A stretch of DNA of 64,000 nt, from contig NZ_JAIGNO010000001.1 of the NCBI RefSeq assembly GCF_019711515.1, positions 124,001 through 188,000 of the forward strand. The letters are read 5' to 3'. The translations under genes were made by a program, and so were the position numbers. This document shows positions 24,373 to 32,705 of the stretch, piece by piece; position 1 is the stretch's first letter; every line of letters begins with the position of its first letter. The notes under the pieces are model-generated. The model did no database searches and had not been told where the DNA came from. It was given only the letters and a program-made list of their open reading frames with translations. The stretch is from Qipengyuania qiaonensis. Its GTDB lineage: Bacteria; Pseudomonadota; Alphaproteobacteria; Sphingomonadales; Sphingomonadaceae.

Positions 24373-26217
24373 ATGAAATTCGCTTCCGTCGCGCTTTCTG
24401 CCCTTGCCATGTCGCTCGCCAGCCCTGCGCTTGCCGAACTTTATGAAGCCCCGCCCGAAACCGCCGCCGCGCATCCGCTGACGGCCCAAGGAGCGGCCGA
24501 CTGGGTTGCCATGGTCGAGAAGGAAATGGCAGATTTCGGCGTGGAGTATGCGCGAGTTTCTTGGATCAACTCCACCTATATCATCGACGATACCGACGCG
24601 CTGGCCGCCAAATACGGCGCCGAAGCGACCGAAATGTCGGTCCGCTACGCCAACGAAGCGGCCAAATATGCACAGGTCCAGGGGCTCGACCCCGAAGTCG
24701 CGCGCAAGCTCGATATCCTGCGCAACGGCATCGTCATGCCCGCCCCGGTGCGCGTTGGCGCCGCGACCGAACTCAACGAGATCGCGACCAGTCTCAACAG
24801 CCAGTACGGCAAGGGCAAAGGGACGCTGAACGGCAAAGAAATCAGCGGCAGCGATATCGAGGCCGAGATGGGCAATCTCGAACGCACTCCGGCCGAGCTT
24901 GCGGAAATGTGGGCGAGCTGGCACGACAGTGTCGGTGCGCCGATGCGGGACGATTATCTACGCATGACCGGGATCGCCAATGAGGGCGCCAAAGAGCTGG
25001 GCTTCGCCGATCTCGGCGCAATGTGGCGCTCGAACTACGATATGGACCCGGACCAGTTCGCCGCAGAAACGGAGCGGATGTGGCAGGAAGTGAAGCCGCT
25101 CTACATGGCGCTGCACACCTATGTCCGCAGCAAGCTCAACGAGAAGTATGGCGACGAAGTGCAGCCAGCGACAGGCCCGATCCGCGCCGACCTGCTGGGC
25201 AATATGTGGGCGCAGGAATGGGGCAATATCTACCCGCTCGTCGCTCCCGCGGGGGCCGGTGATATCGGCTATGACCTGACCGAGCTGATTACGCAGAAGG
25301 GCCTCGACGAAATCCAGATGGTCAGGACCGGCGAGCAGTTTTTCTCCTCGCTCGGCTTTGCGCCGCTGCCCGGCACCTTCTGGGATCGTAGCCAGTTCGT
25401 GAAGCCGCAGGACCGCGAAGTGGTCTGCCACGCCAGCGCGTGGGATGTCGATAATGTCGACGATCTGCGCATCAAGATGTGCATCAAGAAGAATGCCGAC
25501 GACTTCGTGACCATACATCACGAACTCGGCCACAACTACTACCAGCGCGCCTACAACAAGCAAGATTTTCTGTATCTCAACGGCGCCAATGACGGCTTCC
25601 ACGAGGCGATCGGCGACATGGTCGCTCTCTCGATCACACCTGAATATCTCGTGCAGATCGACATGCTCGACGAAAGTCAGGTGCCAGGGGCCGACAAGGA
25701 TATCGGCCTGCTGCTGCGTCAGGCGATGGACAAGGTCGCTTTCCTGCCGTTCGGCCTGATGGTCGATCGCTATCGCTGGGGACTGTTCGACGGATCCATA
25801 CCGGCCGAGCAGCTGAACAAGGGCTGGAACGATCTCCGGCTCGAATATCAAGGTATCACGCCGCCGGTCGAACGCGACGAGACGAAGTTCGATGCCGGTG
25901 CGAAATACCACGTCCCGGGCAATGTGCCCTACACCCGTTATTTCCTCGCGCGGATTCTGCAATTCCAGTTCTTCAAGGCGGCTTGTGATCAGGCTGGCTG
26001 GGAAGGGCCGCTGCATCGCTGTTCGTTCTATGGCAATGAGGAGGTGGGCAAGAACCTCAACGCCATGCTCGAAATGGGTGCCAGCAGGCCCTGGCCCGAC
26101 GCCCTGGAGGCTTTCACCGGCGAGCGGCAGATGAGCGGCAAGGCAATGGTCGAGTACTTCGCCCCGCTCAAGGCATGGCTCGACGAACAGAACGCGGGAA
26201 AGACCGAAGGGTGGTAA
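24373..26217 (+). CDS. M2 family metallopeptidase (angiotensin-converting-enzyme-like dipeptidase)
   Basis: A 614-residue exported zinc peptidase. The signal peptide spans residues 1-20 (cut after ALA). The zinc motif is HELGH (His383, Glu384, His387), and the third ligand lies in GFHEAIGDMVALS. The region RDEVVCHASAWD-like and the C-terminal pattern of M2 enzymes are present. Such enzymes release dipeptides from peptide C-termini in the periplasm, complementing the DPP-IV-like enzyme upstream. The ATG at 24373 is chosen for the GAGAGGA site and the signal peptide. The next gene starts inside its end. Confidence 0.92.
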   Translation: MKFASVALSALAMSLASPALAELYEAPPETAAAHPLTAQGAADWVAMVEKEMADFGVEYARVSWINSTYIIDDTDALAAKYGAEATEMSVRYANEAAKYAQVQGLDPEVARKLDILRNGIVMPAPVRVGAATELNEIATSLNSQYGKGKGTLNGKEISGSDIEAEMGNLERTPAELAEMWASWHDSVGAPMRDDYLRMTGIANEGAKELGFADLGAMWRSNYDMDPDQFAAETERMWQEVKPLYMALHTYVRSKLNEKYGDEVQPATGPIRADLLGNMWAQEWGNIYPLVAPAGAGDIGYDLTELITQKGLDEIQMVRTGEQFFSSLGFAPLPGTFWDRSQFVKPQDREVVCHASAWDVDNVDDLRIKMCIKKNADDFVTIHHELGHNYYQRAYNKQDFLYLNGANDGFHEAIGDMVALSITPEYLVQIDMLDESQVPGADKDIGLLLRQAMDKVAFLPFGLMVDRYRWGLFDGSIPAEQLNKGWNDLRLEYQGITPPVERDETKFDAGAKYHVPGNVPYTRYFLARILQFQFFKAACDQAGWEGPLHRCSFYGNEEVGKNLNAMLEMGASRPWPDALEAFTGERQMSGKAMVEYFAPLKAWLDEQNAGKTEGW

Positions 26218-27227
26218 GCCGCTTCGCCTCGCTTCTCGCTCTCCCGCTTGCGGTCGCCTGCGCGCCTGTGACGGGGGAGGGAGACGCCGCAGCGCCGCCC
26301 GTTGCCAGCAACGTATCCGGTGCGCTGTTCGTCGCCGGCAAGTTCGGCAATTTGCTATCGAAGGTCGATCTCGCCAGCGGCGAGGCCGTCGTGACGGTTG
26401 AGAGTTGCGCCAATCCGCACGAGCTAGCGACCTCGCCGGATGACACGCATGTCGCGCTTGCCTGCTATGGTGGGCAGACAGTCGATATCTTCCGGACTTC
26501 GGACCTCGCCAAGATTACGAGTATTGATCTCGGCGAGAATGCACGTCCGCACGGGATCGTATGGCACACCAATGGCGATCTCTACGCGACCGCCGAGGGC
26601 CGCCAGTCGATCTTCTGGATACGTGACCCGCTGGGTACAGCAGAGACGTTCGAATACGGTTCCGGCCAGCAGGGCACGCATATGCTGGCAGTAGCTCCCA
26701 GCGGCAATCACGCCTGGACGACCAATCTCGGATCGAGGACCGTCAGCCTGATCGACTTGAAGACCAGACGCGCCCCGCAATCTGTCGAAATTGGCGAGGA
26801 GCCCGAGGGCATCTGGCTTTCGGACGATGGCGAGACCCTGTGGGTATCGGCGCGCGGATCGGATGCCGCTTTCATGCTCGACCCGCAAACGCTCGAAGTG
26901 CGCCAGCGGATCGAAACCGGCAACTTCCCGCTTCGCATTACACTACGGCCGCAGGGCGATTATGCCGTGACCTCCGATCTTGCGGATGGCGGGCTCAGTG
27001 TGATCGACACCGTCACCGGCGAGGTCGTGCGCAGCATTGCTGTTTCCAGCCCGGCCGACGCCGAGGCGAAGACGCAGGTGACGATCCTGTTCTCGCCCGA
27101 TGGCGAGCGCATCTATGTTGCGGAAACCACCGCCAATACGATAGCCGAAGTCGACTTCGCCAGCGGACGCGTGCTGCGCCGCCTGCCGGGTGAAGGCGGG
27201 GGCGATGGAATAGCCATCATCGAATGA
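26211..27227 (+). CDS. YncE-like beta-propeller lipoprotein
   Basis: About 338 residues from the GTG at 26211, giving a short signal ending in the lipobox LAVAC. The body is a seven-bladed-propeller type with repeated patterns such as NPHELATSPDDTHVALACYG, ARPHGIVWHTNGDLYATAEG, EPEGIWLSDDGETLWVSARG and VTILFSPDGERIYVAETTAN, as in YncE/SMP-30-like proteins. The function of these surface or periplasmic lipoproteins is mostly unknown. The start overlaps the M2 peptidase end by 7 bases and its stop overlaps the next gene by 4. Confidence 0.8.
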   Translation: MVSRFASLLALPLAVACAPVTGEGDAAAPPVASNVSGALFVAGKFGNLLSKVDLASGEAVVTVESCANPHELATSPDDTHVALACYGGQTVDIFRTSDLAKITSIDLGENARPHGIVWHTNGDLYATAEGRQSIFWIRDPLGTAETFEYGSGQQGTHMLAVAPSGNHAWTTNLGSRTVSLIDLKTRRAPQSVEIGEEPEGIWLSDDGETLWVSARGSDAAFMLDPQTLEVRQRIETGNFPLRITLRPQGDYAVTSDLADGGLSVIDTVTGEVVRSIAVSSPADAEAKTQVTILFSPDGERIYVAETTANTIAEVDFASGRVLRRLPGEGGGDGIAIIE

Positions 27228-27688
27228 GCAAGAAGCCGAAGGACCTTCCTGCTGTGGGCTGGCGCGAGCTGGTCCACCTGCCGGAACTCGGTCTGCATGC
27301 AGTTCCCGCCAAGATCGACACGGGCGCGCGCACGTCCTCGCTACACGGAACGGTGCTCGAGGAATTCGAGCGTGACGGCGAAAAGTTCGTGCGATTTGCC
27401 GTAGATTTCGAGCGGCAGCATGTGCGTCAGGTGTGCGAGGCGGTGCATGTCGATATCCGCGGCATTACCAGTTCGAACGGCGAAACGCAGCGACGCTATG
27501 TGATCAAGACGCCGCTCCGGATCGGCGAGGTCGAATTTCGCGCCGAGATAAGCCTTGCGGACCGCCGCGACATGCGATTTCCTATGCTGATCGGCCGTTC
27601 ATCGCTCCGTCGTCGCTTTGTCGTGGACAGCGGCTATTCCTGGCTGCAGACGCCGGAAATGAAGGTCAAGAAAGGCCACAAACCATGA
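27224..27688 (+). CDS. RimB-like protease (PF05618, retropepsin-like)
   Basis: A 154-residue protein with the aspartic-protease-like motif [14 protein letters not shown] and later [17 protein letters not shown], the hallmarks of the family often labelled ATP-dependent zinc protease. In Pseudomonas the equivalent protein, RimB, trims glutamates added to ribosomal protein S6 by RimK. Its stop overlaps the RimK gene by 4 bases, so the RimB/RimK pairing is conserved here. The true chemistry (aspartic versus metallo) is not settled by the sequence. Confidence 0.85.
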   Translation: MSKKPKDLPAVGWRELVHLPELGLHAVPAKIDTGARTSSLHGTVLEEFERDGEKFVRFAVDFERQHVRQVCEAVHVDIRGITSSNGETQRRYVIKTPLRIGEVEFRAEISLADRRDMRFPMLIGRSSLRRRFVVDSGYSWLQTPEMKVKKGHKP

Positions 27689-28590
27689 AAATCGCTATGC
27701 TGGCGCGCAACCCCAACCTCTATTCGCACCAGCGACTAAAGGAGGCGGCGGAGGAACGCGGGCACGAATTTGATATCCTCAACACCACGCGCTGCACCGT
27801 CCATATCGCCAGCCACAGGCCCGAGGTTTACTATAACGGCGAACCATGCGTGGGCTACGACGCGGTAATCCCGCGCATCGGTGCGTCGATCACCAATTAC
27901 GGCCTGTCGATCCTGCGGCAGTTCGAGATGCGCGGCTGCTGGCCGCTGAACGAGAGCGTCGCGATCGGGCGCAGTCGCGACAAGCTGCGTTCGATGCAGA
28001 TCCTTGCCAAGCACGGGCTCGGGCTGCCGCTGACCGCCTATGCCAACGATCCGAAGCAGGCCGAAGAGATCATCAAGGCGGTCAAGGGGCCGCCGGTGGT
28101 GATCAAGCTGCTGGAGGGTACGCAGGGCATCGGCGTCGTCCTCGCCGAGACGATGAGCAGCGCCAAGTCGGTGATCGAAGCATTTCGCGGCGCCAATGTT
28201 AACATCCTGGTGCAGGAATTCATCAAGGAAGCAGGCGGCACCGACATTCGCGCGCTGGTAGTGGGCGGCAAGGTAGTCGCTGCGATGAAGCGTACCGGCG
28301 CGCCCGACGATTTCCGCAGCAATCTGCATCGCGGCGGCAGTGCCCAGCTGATCAAGATCACGCCGGAGGAACGCAGTACCGCCGTCCGCGCGGCCAAGCG
28401 TATGGGGCTGAATGTGTGCGGCGTGGACATGCTGCGATCCAATCACGGACCGGTGATCATGGAGGTGAACAGTTCGCCCGGACTGGAGGGGATCGAGAAC
28501 GCCACCGGGAAGGACATCGCCGGGATGATTATCGATTTCGTCGCAAAGAGCGCCAGGGACGGCAGGACCAAGACCAAGGGAAAGGGATAA
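27685..28590 (+). CDS. rimK: RimK-like glutamate ligase (ATP-grasp)
   Basis: A 301-residue ATP-grasp ligase that adds glutamates to the C-terminus of S6 in other bacteria. Evidence is the opening [20 protein letters not shown], the [22 protein letters not shown]-binding segment, [20 protein letters not shown], and the metal-binding end [17 protein letters not shown]. The ATG at 27685 overlaps the RimB-like gene. The S6 gene in this window (35141-35506) ends in [12 protein letters not shown], a charged tail without the run of Glu targeted in E. coli, so the substrate here is open. Confidence 0.9.
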   Translation: MKIAMLARNPNLYSHQRLKEAAEERGHEFDILNTTRCTVHIASHRPEVYYNGEPCVGYDAVIPRIGASITNYGLSILRQFEMRGCWPLNESVAIGRSRDKLRSMQILAKHGLGLPLTAYANDPKQAEEIIKAVKGPPVVIKLLEGTQGIGVVLAETMSSAKSVIEAFRGANVNILVQEFIKEAGGTDIRALVVGGKVVAAMKRTGAPDDFRSNLHRGGSAQLIKITPEERSTAVRAAKRMGLNVCGVDMLRSNHGPVIMEVNSSPGLEGIENATGKDIAGMIIDFVAKSARDGRTKTKGKG

Positions 28591-28657
28591 TCCAGTGGGA
28601 ACCCGGGGCGAAAATGGCGCGTTGGGCGATTATCCAGCAACATCAGGGATTTCCTGC

Positions 28658-29425
28658 ATGCGCACCGCTCTGCTTCTCGCCAGCACATTCCTCTGTTCCA
28701 CTGCAGCTACGGCACAGACGCCGACAGCGAGCACGGCGCTGGAGATCCTTGCGCCTAACCAGACCCTGCTGGAAGTCCAGTCGATCGGGCAAAGCTATGT
28801 CGCACCCGATCAGGCCAGTCTGACCGGCGGAGTGGTAACTTTCGCGACCACATCGCGCGAGGCGGCGGACAGCAATGCCCGGGCGATGAGCGAGGTTGTC
28901 GCCGCGTTGAAGAAAGCGGGCGTCCCGGCGCGCGATATCCAGACCCAGAGCGTCAGCCTCGATCCACAGTTCAATTACGATCGGCAGGGTGGAGAACCGC
29001 CTGCAATAACAGGCTATCAGGCGCGCAATTCGGTCACCGTTCGTGTGCGCGATGTCGAGAAGGCATCCGATTTGTTGACCGTACTGTTCGAATCCGGCGC
29101 GAACAATGTGAGCGGGCCGTACTTCTCGCTCGAAGACGATACCGATGCGGTAGCGGAAGCGCGCAATGACGCCGTGGTGGAGGCCAAGGCGGAAGCGGAA
29201 GCTTATGCAGCCGCGTTCGACATGCGCGTGGTAAGGGTGTTGCGCGTCAGCGAGCGGCAACGTTCGGCCAATTACGAACCGATCATCGTTACCGGTTCAC
29301 GCATTGGTGGAGCCGGAGCACCTCCTCCACCCCCGCCGCCGCCAATGGCGGTGACTGCGGTCGAGGTTGGCGAAATGCAGCAGCAGGTCACGATCTGGGT
29401 CGATTTCGCGCTGGAACCGCGCTGA
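28658..29425 (+). CDS. SIMPL domain protein (DUF541), exported
   Basis: A 255-residue protein with a signal peptide (residues 1-21, cut near TAQ). It has the SIMPL pattern SIGQSYVAPDQASLTGGVVT, then VVAALKKAGVPARDIQTQSVSLDPQFNY, NSVTVRVRDVEKASDLL and AVVEAKAEAEAYAAAF. A Pro-rich insert (PPPPPPPP) lies near residue 225 before the last strand. SIMPL proteins (YggE-like) are periplasmic and linked to oxidative stress, with no known enzyme activity. The ATG at 28658 gives a clean signal sequence; an earlier in-frame start is possible but lacks one. Confidence 0.86.
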   Translation: MRTALLLASTFLCSTAATAQTPTASTALEILAPNQTLLEVQSIGQSYVAPDQASLTGGVVTFATTSREAADSNARAMSEVVAALKKAGVPARDIQTQSVSLDPQFNYDRQGGEPPAITGYQARNSVTVRVRDVEKASDLLTVLFESGANNVSGPYFSLEDDTDAVAEARNDAVVEAKAEAEAYAAAFDMRVVRVLRVSERQRSANYEPIIVTGSRIGGAGAPPPPPPPPMAVTAVEVGEMQQQVTIWVDFALEPR

Positions 29426-29503
29426 TCGGGCCTGGTATTCGCTCCCGATTGCATTGCAAATAGCGCGCGGCACAGCCGGTTCGGATCAAGCGCGGGGCTG
29501 ACT

Positions 29504-29529
29504 GTAACCTTGGCCTGAGTACCGGCGAA
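29504..29529 (+). promoter_or_regulatory. candidate ECF sigma-F promoter (GTAACC-N16-CGAA)
   Basis: GTAACC at 29504-29509 and CGAA at 29526-29529 are exactly 16 bases apart, about 50 bases before the thioredoxin ATG. This equals the -35/-10 consensus I recall for Caulobacter sigma-F. The operon it would drive encodes a sigma-F-like factor and an NrsF homologue, so the promoter is probably autoregulatory. A ribosome site (AAGAGGA) lies before 29581. Confidence 0.72.
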
Positions 29530-29580
29530 TTGGAAAACGACCGCCATTTCGGAGTGGTCGCGATCCAAGAGGAATACCAC

Positions 29581-29979
29581 ATGCGCACAACCAGCTATCT
29601 CGGTTTGGCAATAGCCGGTCTGGCGACCGTTGCTATCGTCCAGCCAGCCTATGCCGCCGACTTCAAGCCCTATTCGGATGCCGCCTTTGCCGCCGCGCAG
29701 AAGGAAGGGCGCCCGATCCTGATCGATGTGTATGCCTCATGGTGCCCAGTCTGCGCACGCCAGCAGCCGCTCATCGAACAGGCCGCGGGCGATCCTGCGA
29801 ACAAGGATCTCGTCGTCTTCAAGCTCGATTTCGACAAGCAGAAGGCAGCGCAGCGCCAGTTCCGCGTGACCAAGCAAAGCACCTTGATCGCCTTCAATGG
29901 CGAGCGAGAGACCGGTCGCCTGCTCGGTTCGACCGACGCCAAGTCGATCGCCACCCTCATCGCTTCGACACACGGCTAA
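29581..29979 (+). CDS. exported thioredoxin-like protein
   Basis: A 132-residue periplasmic thioredoxin: signal peptide 1-21 (QPAYAAD cut), then a thioredoxin fold with the active site ASWCPVCARQQP (CPVC instead of CGPC) and the cis-Pro-like region VTKQSTLIAFNG. It is probably kept reduced by the CcdA-type protein encoded 10 bases downstream. It is the first gene of the sigma-F operon, suggesting a job in periplasmic thiol repair under stress. Confidence 0.88.
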   Translation: MRTTSYLGLAIAGLATVAIVQPAYAADFKPYSDAAFAAAQKEGRPILIDVYASWCPVCARQQPLIEQAAGDPANKDLVVFKLDFDKQKAAQRQFRVTKQSTLIAFNGERETGRLLGSTDAKSIATLIASTHG

Positions 29980-29989
29980 GGACTTGGCT

Positions 29990-30712
29990 GTGGACCTGCT
30001 CGCTCTCGCCGCGGCACTGCTCGCCGGGATTCTGACCTTTTTGAATCCCTGCGTGCTGCCGATCTTGCCGCTGGTGTTCGGCGCTTCGGCGGGCGAGCAT
30101 CGCTACGGCCCCGCGGCGCTGGCGGGTGGGCTTGCACTGTCGTTCACGCTCGTCGGGCTTTTCGTAGCGACCATCGGCTTTTCGCTGGGGCTCGATCCGA
30201 ATCTGTTCCGAACCGTTTCGGCGGGGCTCCTGATTGTGTTCGGAATACTTCTCGTCGTGCCGCGCGCGCAGTATGCTGTACAGACAGCAATGGGACCGAT
30301 TGCCGACTGGGGCGCTCGCCGGAGCGATGCACATGATTCGAGCGGGCTGGGCGGCCAGTTCGGCCTCGGGCTCCTGCTCGGCGCAGTCTGGAGCCCGTGC
30401 GTCGGACCCACGCTCGGCGCGGCTACGCTGCTGGCGAGCCAAGGCGAGCAACTCGGCGCGGTGGCACTTACCATGCTGGTCTTCGGCATCGGTGCTGCTG
30501 TTCCCCTGTTGCTGCTTGGCACCGTGCTACGCCCGCAGATGGCAAGGCTGCGAGAAGGTCTTGGCACGGCAGGCCGTACCGGCAAGCTGCTCCTCGGTGG
30601 CGGCATGATCGTGGCCGGTGCAATCGTTCTCACCGGACTCGACAAGCTGCTCGAAGCCGCACTGGTTCAGGCAAGTCCTGCCTGGTTGATCGAACTGACC
30701 ACGAGGTTCTGA
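29990..30712 (+). CDS. CcdA-type thiol:disulfide electron carrier (cytochrome c biogenesis CcdA family)
   Basis: A 240-residue membrane protein with six predicted helices and the two cysteine motifs of the family, FLNPCVLPILPLVFG in helix 1 and GAVWSPCVGPTLGA in helix 4, which shuttle electrons from cytoplasmic thioredoxin to the periplasm. The GTG at 29990 is preferred because AAGGA lies seven bases upstream; a TTG at 29984 is too close to it. The partner is probably the thioredoxin just before it. The sigma factor gene begins one base after its stop. Confidence 0.88.
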   Translation: MDLLALAAALLAGILTFLNPCVLPILPLVFGASAGEHRYGPAALAGGLALSFTLVGLFVATIGFSLGLDPNLFRTVSAGLLIVFGILLVVPRAQYAVQTAMGPIADWGARRSDAHDSSGLGGQFGLGLLLGAVWSPCVGPTLGAATLLASQGEQLGAVALTMLVFGIGAAVPLLLLGTVLRPQMARLREGLGTAGRTGKLLLGGGMIVAGAIVLTGLDKLLEAALVQASPAWLIELTTRF

Positions 30713-31237
30713 ATGCGACCCGACGATACGACAATGTCGGCGTTGATGGGAAAGGCGCAGAGCGGCGATGCCGAAGCCTATCGCGCAGTGCTCGATTATA
30801 GCCGGACGTGGTTGGCGGGCTTTTATCGCGGTCGCATCGATCCGGCGGGAGCAGACGATCTTGTACAGGAGACGCTGATGTCGGTTCACGCCAAGCGTGC
30901 CACCTATGATCCGTCGCGCCCGTTTCTTCCCTGGTTGGCGGCAATTGCGCGCTACCGGTGGGTCGATCGGTTGCGGCGCAACTATCGCCGCGCGGAAAGC
31001 GAGCTCGACGAAACTCTTTCGGAAGGGGACCACGAAGCCGAAGTGATCGCGCGGATCAGCATCGACCGGATGCTGGCGCGACTGTCCGAGGGGCAGGCGG
31101 AAGCGATCCGCCTCGTCAAGATCGAAGGGTTGACGATCGCCGAGGCCAGCGGGCGCACCGGGCAATCGGAATCGCTGGTGAAGGTCAATATCCATCGCGG
31201 GCTCAAGAAGCTCGCTGCAAATGTCGAAAGCGAATAG
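30713..31237 (+). CDS. ECF RNA polymerase sigma factor, sigma-F-like
   Basis: A 174-residue sigma factor. Region 2 includes AGADDLVQETLMSVHAKRATYDP and PWLAAIARYRWVDRLRR; region 4 includes RLSEGQAEAIRLVKIEGLTIAEASGRTGQSESLVKVNIHRGLKKL. The DDLVQETL and RYRWVDRLRR patterns fit the proteobacterial group that works with NrsF anti-sigma factors (sigma-F of Caulobacter, heavy-metal stress). An NrsF gene follows directly. It likely drives its own operon through the promoter at 29504-29529. Confidence 0.9.
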   Translation: MRPDDTTMSALMGKAQSGDAEAYRAVLDYSRTWLAGFYRGRIDPAGADDLVQETLMSVHAKRATYDPSRPFLPWLAAIARYRWVDRLRRNYRRAESELDETLSEGDHEAEVIARISIDRMLARLSEGQAEAIRLVKIEGLTIAEASGRTGQSESLVKVNIHRGLKKLAANVESE

Positions 31238-31241
31238 AGTA

Positions 31242-31889
31242 ATGATTAGTACCGCAACGAGCAGTCAGATCGATAGCCTGGTTGCCGACCTTGCTCCGGT
31301 ACGCCGGGCCAAGGCCCGGACCGGGCTGCTGGTCGTCGCTGCGGCGACACTGCTGGCGTTTGCCGTTACCGCGCCAATCTTCGGCTTGCGGCCCGACGTG
31401 GCTGCGCTGCATCCTTCCGAAATCGTGCTGCTACGCTCGGGCGCGTTGCTGCTGATGGGAGTGGCGGCGGCCTGGGCTGTGATTGCCAGTTCCTCGCCGG
31501 GCGTCGGCTCGCGCCGCGATGGTTGGCGCTGGACGGTCGCAGCGGCCCTGCTGTTCCCCGTTACCAGCCTTGCTCTCGTTCTCGGAGGAACGCCTTTCCC
31601 GACGTGGATATTTAGTGCGTCGAGCGCCGCCTGGTGCCTCGGCATCAGCCTGACGAGTGCTTTGGCGATCGGCAGCGCGCTTACTGCATGGCTACGCCGC
31701 GGTGCCGTTACCGAACCGGATCGCGCAGGCTGGTTGACGGGGCTGGCGGCGGGCGCCTTGGGCACCTTTGTCTACAACCTCGGCTGCTCGAGCAGTTCGG
31801 TTCACTATGCCGCGTTGTGGTACGGCCTGGCAGTGGTCATATCCGCCGTGGTCGGCCGCCTTGTGGTGCCGCGCAATCTGCGGTGGTGA
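31242..31889 (+). CDS. NrsF-family membrane anti-sigma factor (DUF1109)
   Basis: A 215-residue protein with six predicted membrane helices. A short cytoplasmic N-terminus ending in LVADLAPVRRAKARTGLLVV is followed by helices and PTWIFSASSAAWCLGISL, with a conserved Cys pair (AAWCLG and NLGCSSSS) expected in periplasmic or membrane loops. NrsF proteins hold sigma-F inactive at the membrane and release it on heavy-metal stress. The ATG at 31242 is chosen; an ATG at 31221 inside the sigma gene is also possible. Ribosome sites are weak for both. Confidence 0.86.
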   Translation: MISTATSSQIDSLVADLAPVRRAKARTGLLVVAAATLLAFAVTAPIFGLRPDVAALHPSEIVLLRSGALLLMGVAAAWAVIASSSPGVGSRRDGWRWTVAAALLFPVTSLALVLGGTPFPTWIFSASSAAWCLGISLTSALAIGSALTAWLRRGAVTEPDRAGWLTGLAAGALGTFVYNLGCSSSSVHYAALWYGLAVVISAVVGRLVVPRNLRW

Positions 31890-31905
31890 TCAATCATCCG
31901 GTGAA

Positions 31906-32679
31906 CTACGCATTGCGGGCCATCAATCCCCCGTCGACGGGAATCACCGCACCGGTGATATAGCTCGCTGCGGGCAGGACCAGAGACAGCGTCATATGGG
32001 CCACTTCCTCCGGCTCCCCATATCGTTTTAGTGCGGTCCGGCGCTTGGCGAAGATGACCTTGTGTTCGTCCGGCACCGCTTGCGTCATTGCGGTGCTGAT
32101 CGGGCCCGGGCAGATGCAATTAACTGTGATCCCTTCCGGGCCGAGATCGACGGCGAGACCGCGGGTGAGCCCGGTAACTCCTGTCTTCGCCGCGACGTAG
32201 GGCGTATCTCCGGGTGTCGCGCCCAAACCTTCGGTGCTGGCGATGTTGACGACCCGCGCCGCATCGCTTTGACGCAGGTGGGGCAGGGCGGCGCGCACCA
32301 TGCGTTGGTGAGCTGTCAGCATGACCGCGATCGCCCGGTGCCAGATTTCTTCATAGGCGTCGCCATCGTCGAGCGGACAGAAACTCGAGACGCCGGCATT
32401 GTTCACGAGGATGTCGATCCGGCCGAAATCCTCGGCGATCCGGGCCACGGTGCGGGCGACCGCTCCCCTGTCGCCGACATCGAGCGCAAATGCCCGCGCA
32501 TCGGTGCCGCATTCGCGAGCGACCTCCTCGCAGGCCGCAAGGTCGAGATCGGTCACCGCCACCTTGGCTCCCTCGGCTGCGAAGAGCCTCGCCGTAGCGC
32601 GGCCCATGCCGCTTGCAGCGCCCGTCACGATCGCCACACGGCCCGCGATGGAACGCGAGCGGTCGGGTGTATCTGTCAT
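31906..32679 (-). CDS. SDR-family oxidoreductase
   Basis: A 257-residue classical short-chain dehydrogenase: cofactor motif TGAASGMG, DVGD and NNAGVS, catalytic Ser region VNIASTEG, YVAAK (Tyr-x-x-x-Lys) and the C-terminal YITGAVIPVDGG. An acidic residue after the second strand (VTDLDLAACEE) suggests NAD(H). The substrate is not predictable. A GGGAGAG site precedes the ATG at 32679. It converges with nrsF across 16 bases and follows amn on the same strand. Confidence 0.88.
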   Translation of the reverse strand: MTDTPDRSRSIAGRVAIVTGAASGMGRATARLFAAEGAKVAVTDLDLAACEEVARECGTDARAFALDVGDRGAVARTVARIAEDFGRIDILVNNAGVSSFCPLDDGDAYEEIWHRAIAVMLTAHQRMVRAALPHLRQSDAARVVNIASTEGLGATPGDTPYVAAKTGVTGLTRGLAVDLGPEGITVNCICPGPISTAMTQAVPDEHKVIFAKRRTALKRYGEPEEVAHMTLSLVLPAASYITGAVIPVDGGLMARNA

Positions 32680-32705
32680 CCATCTCTCCCTGTTCGGGAG
32701 AAAAC

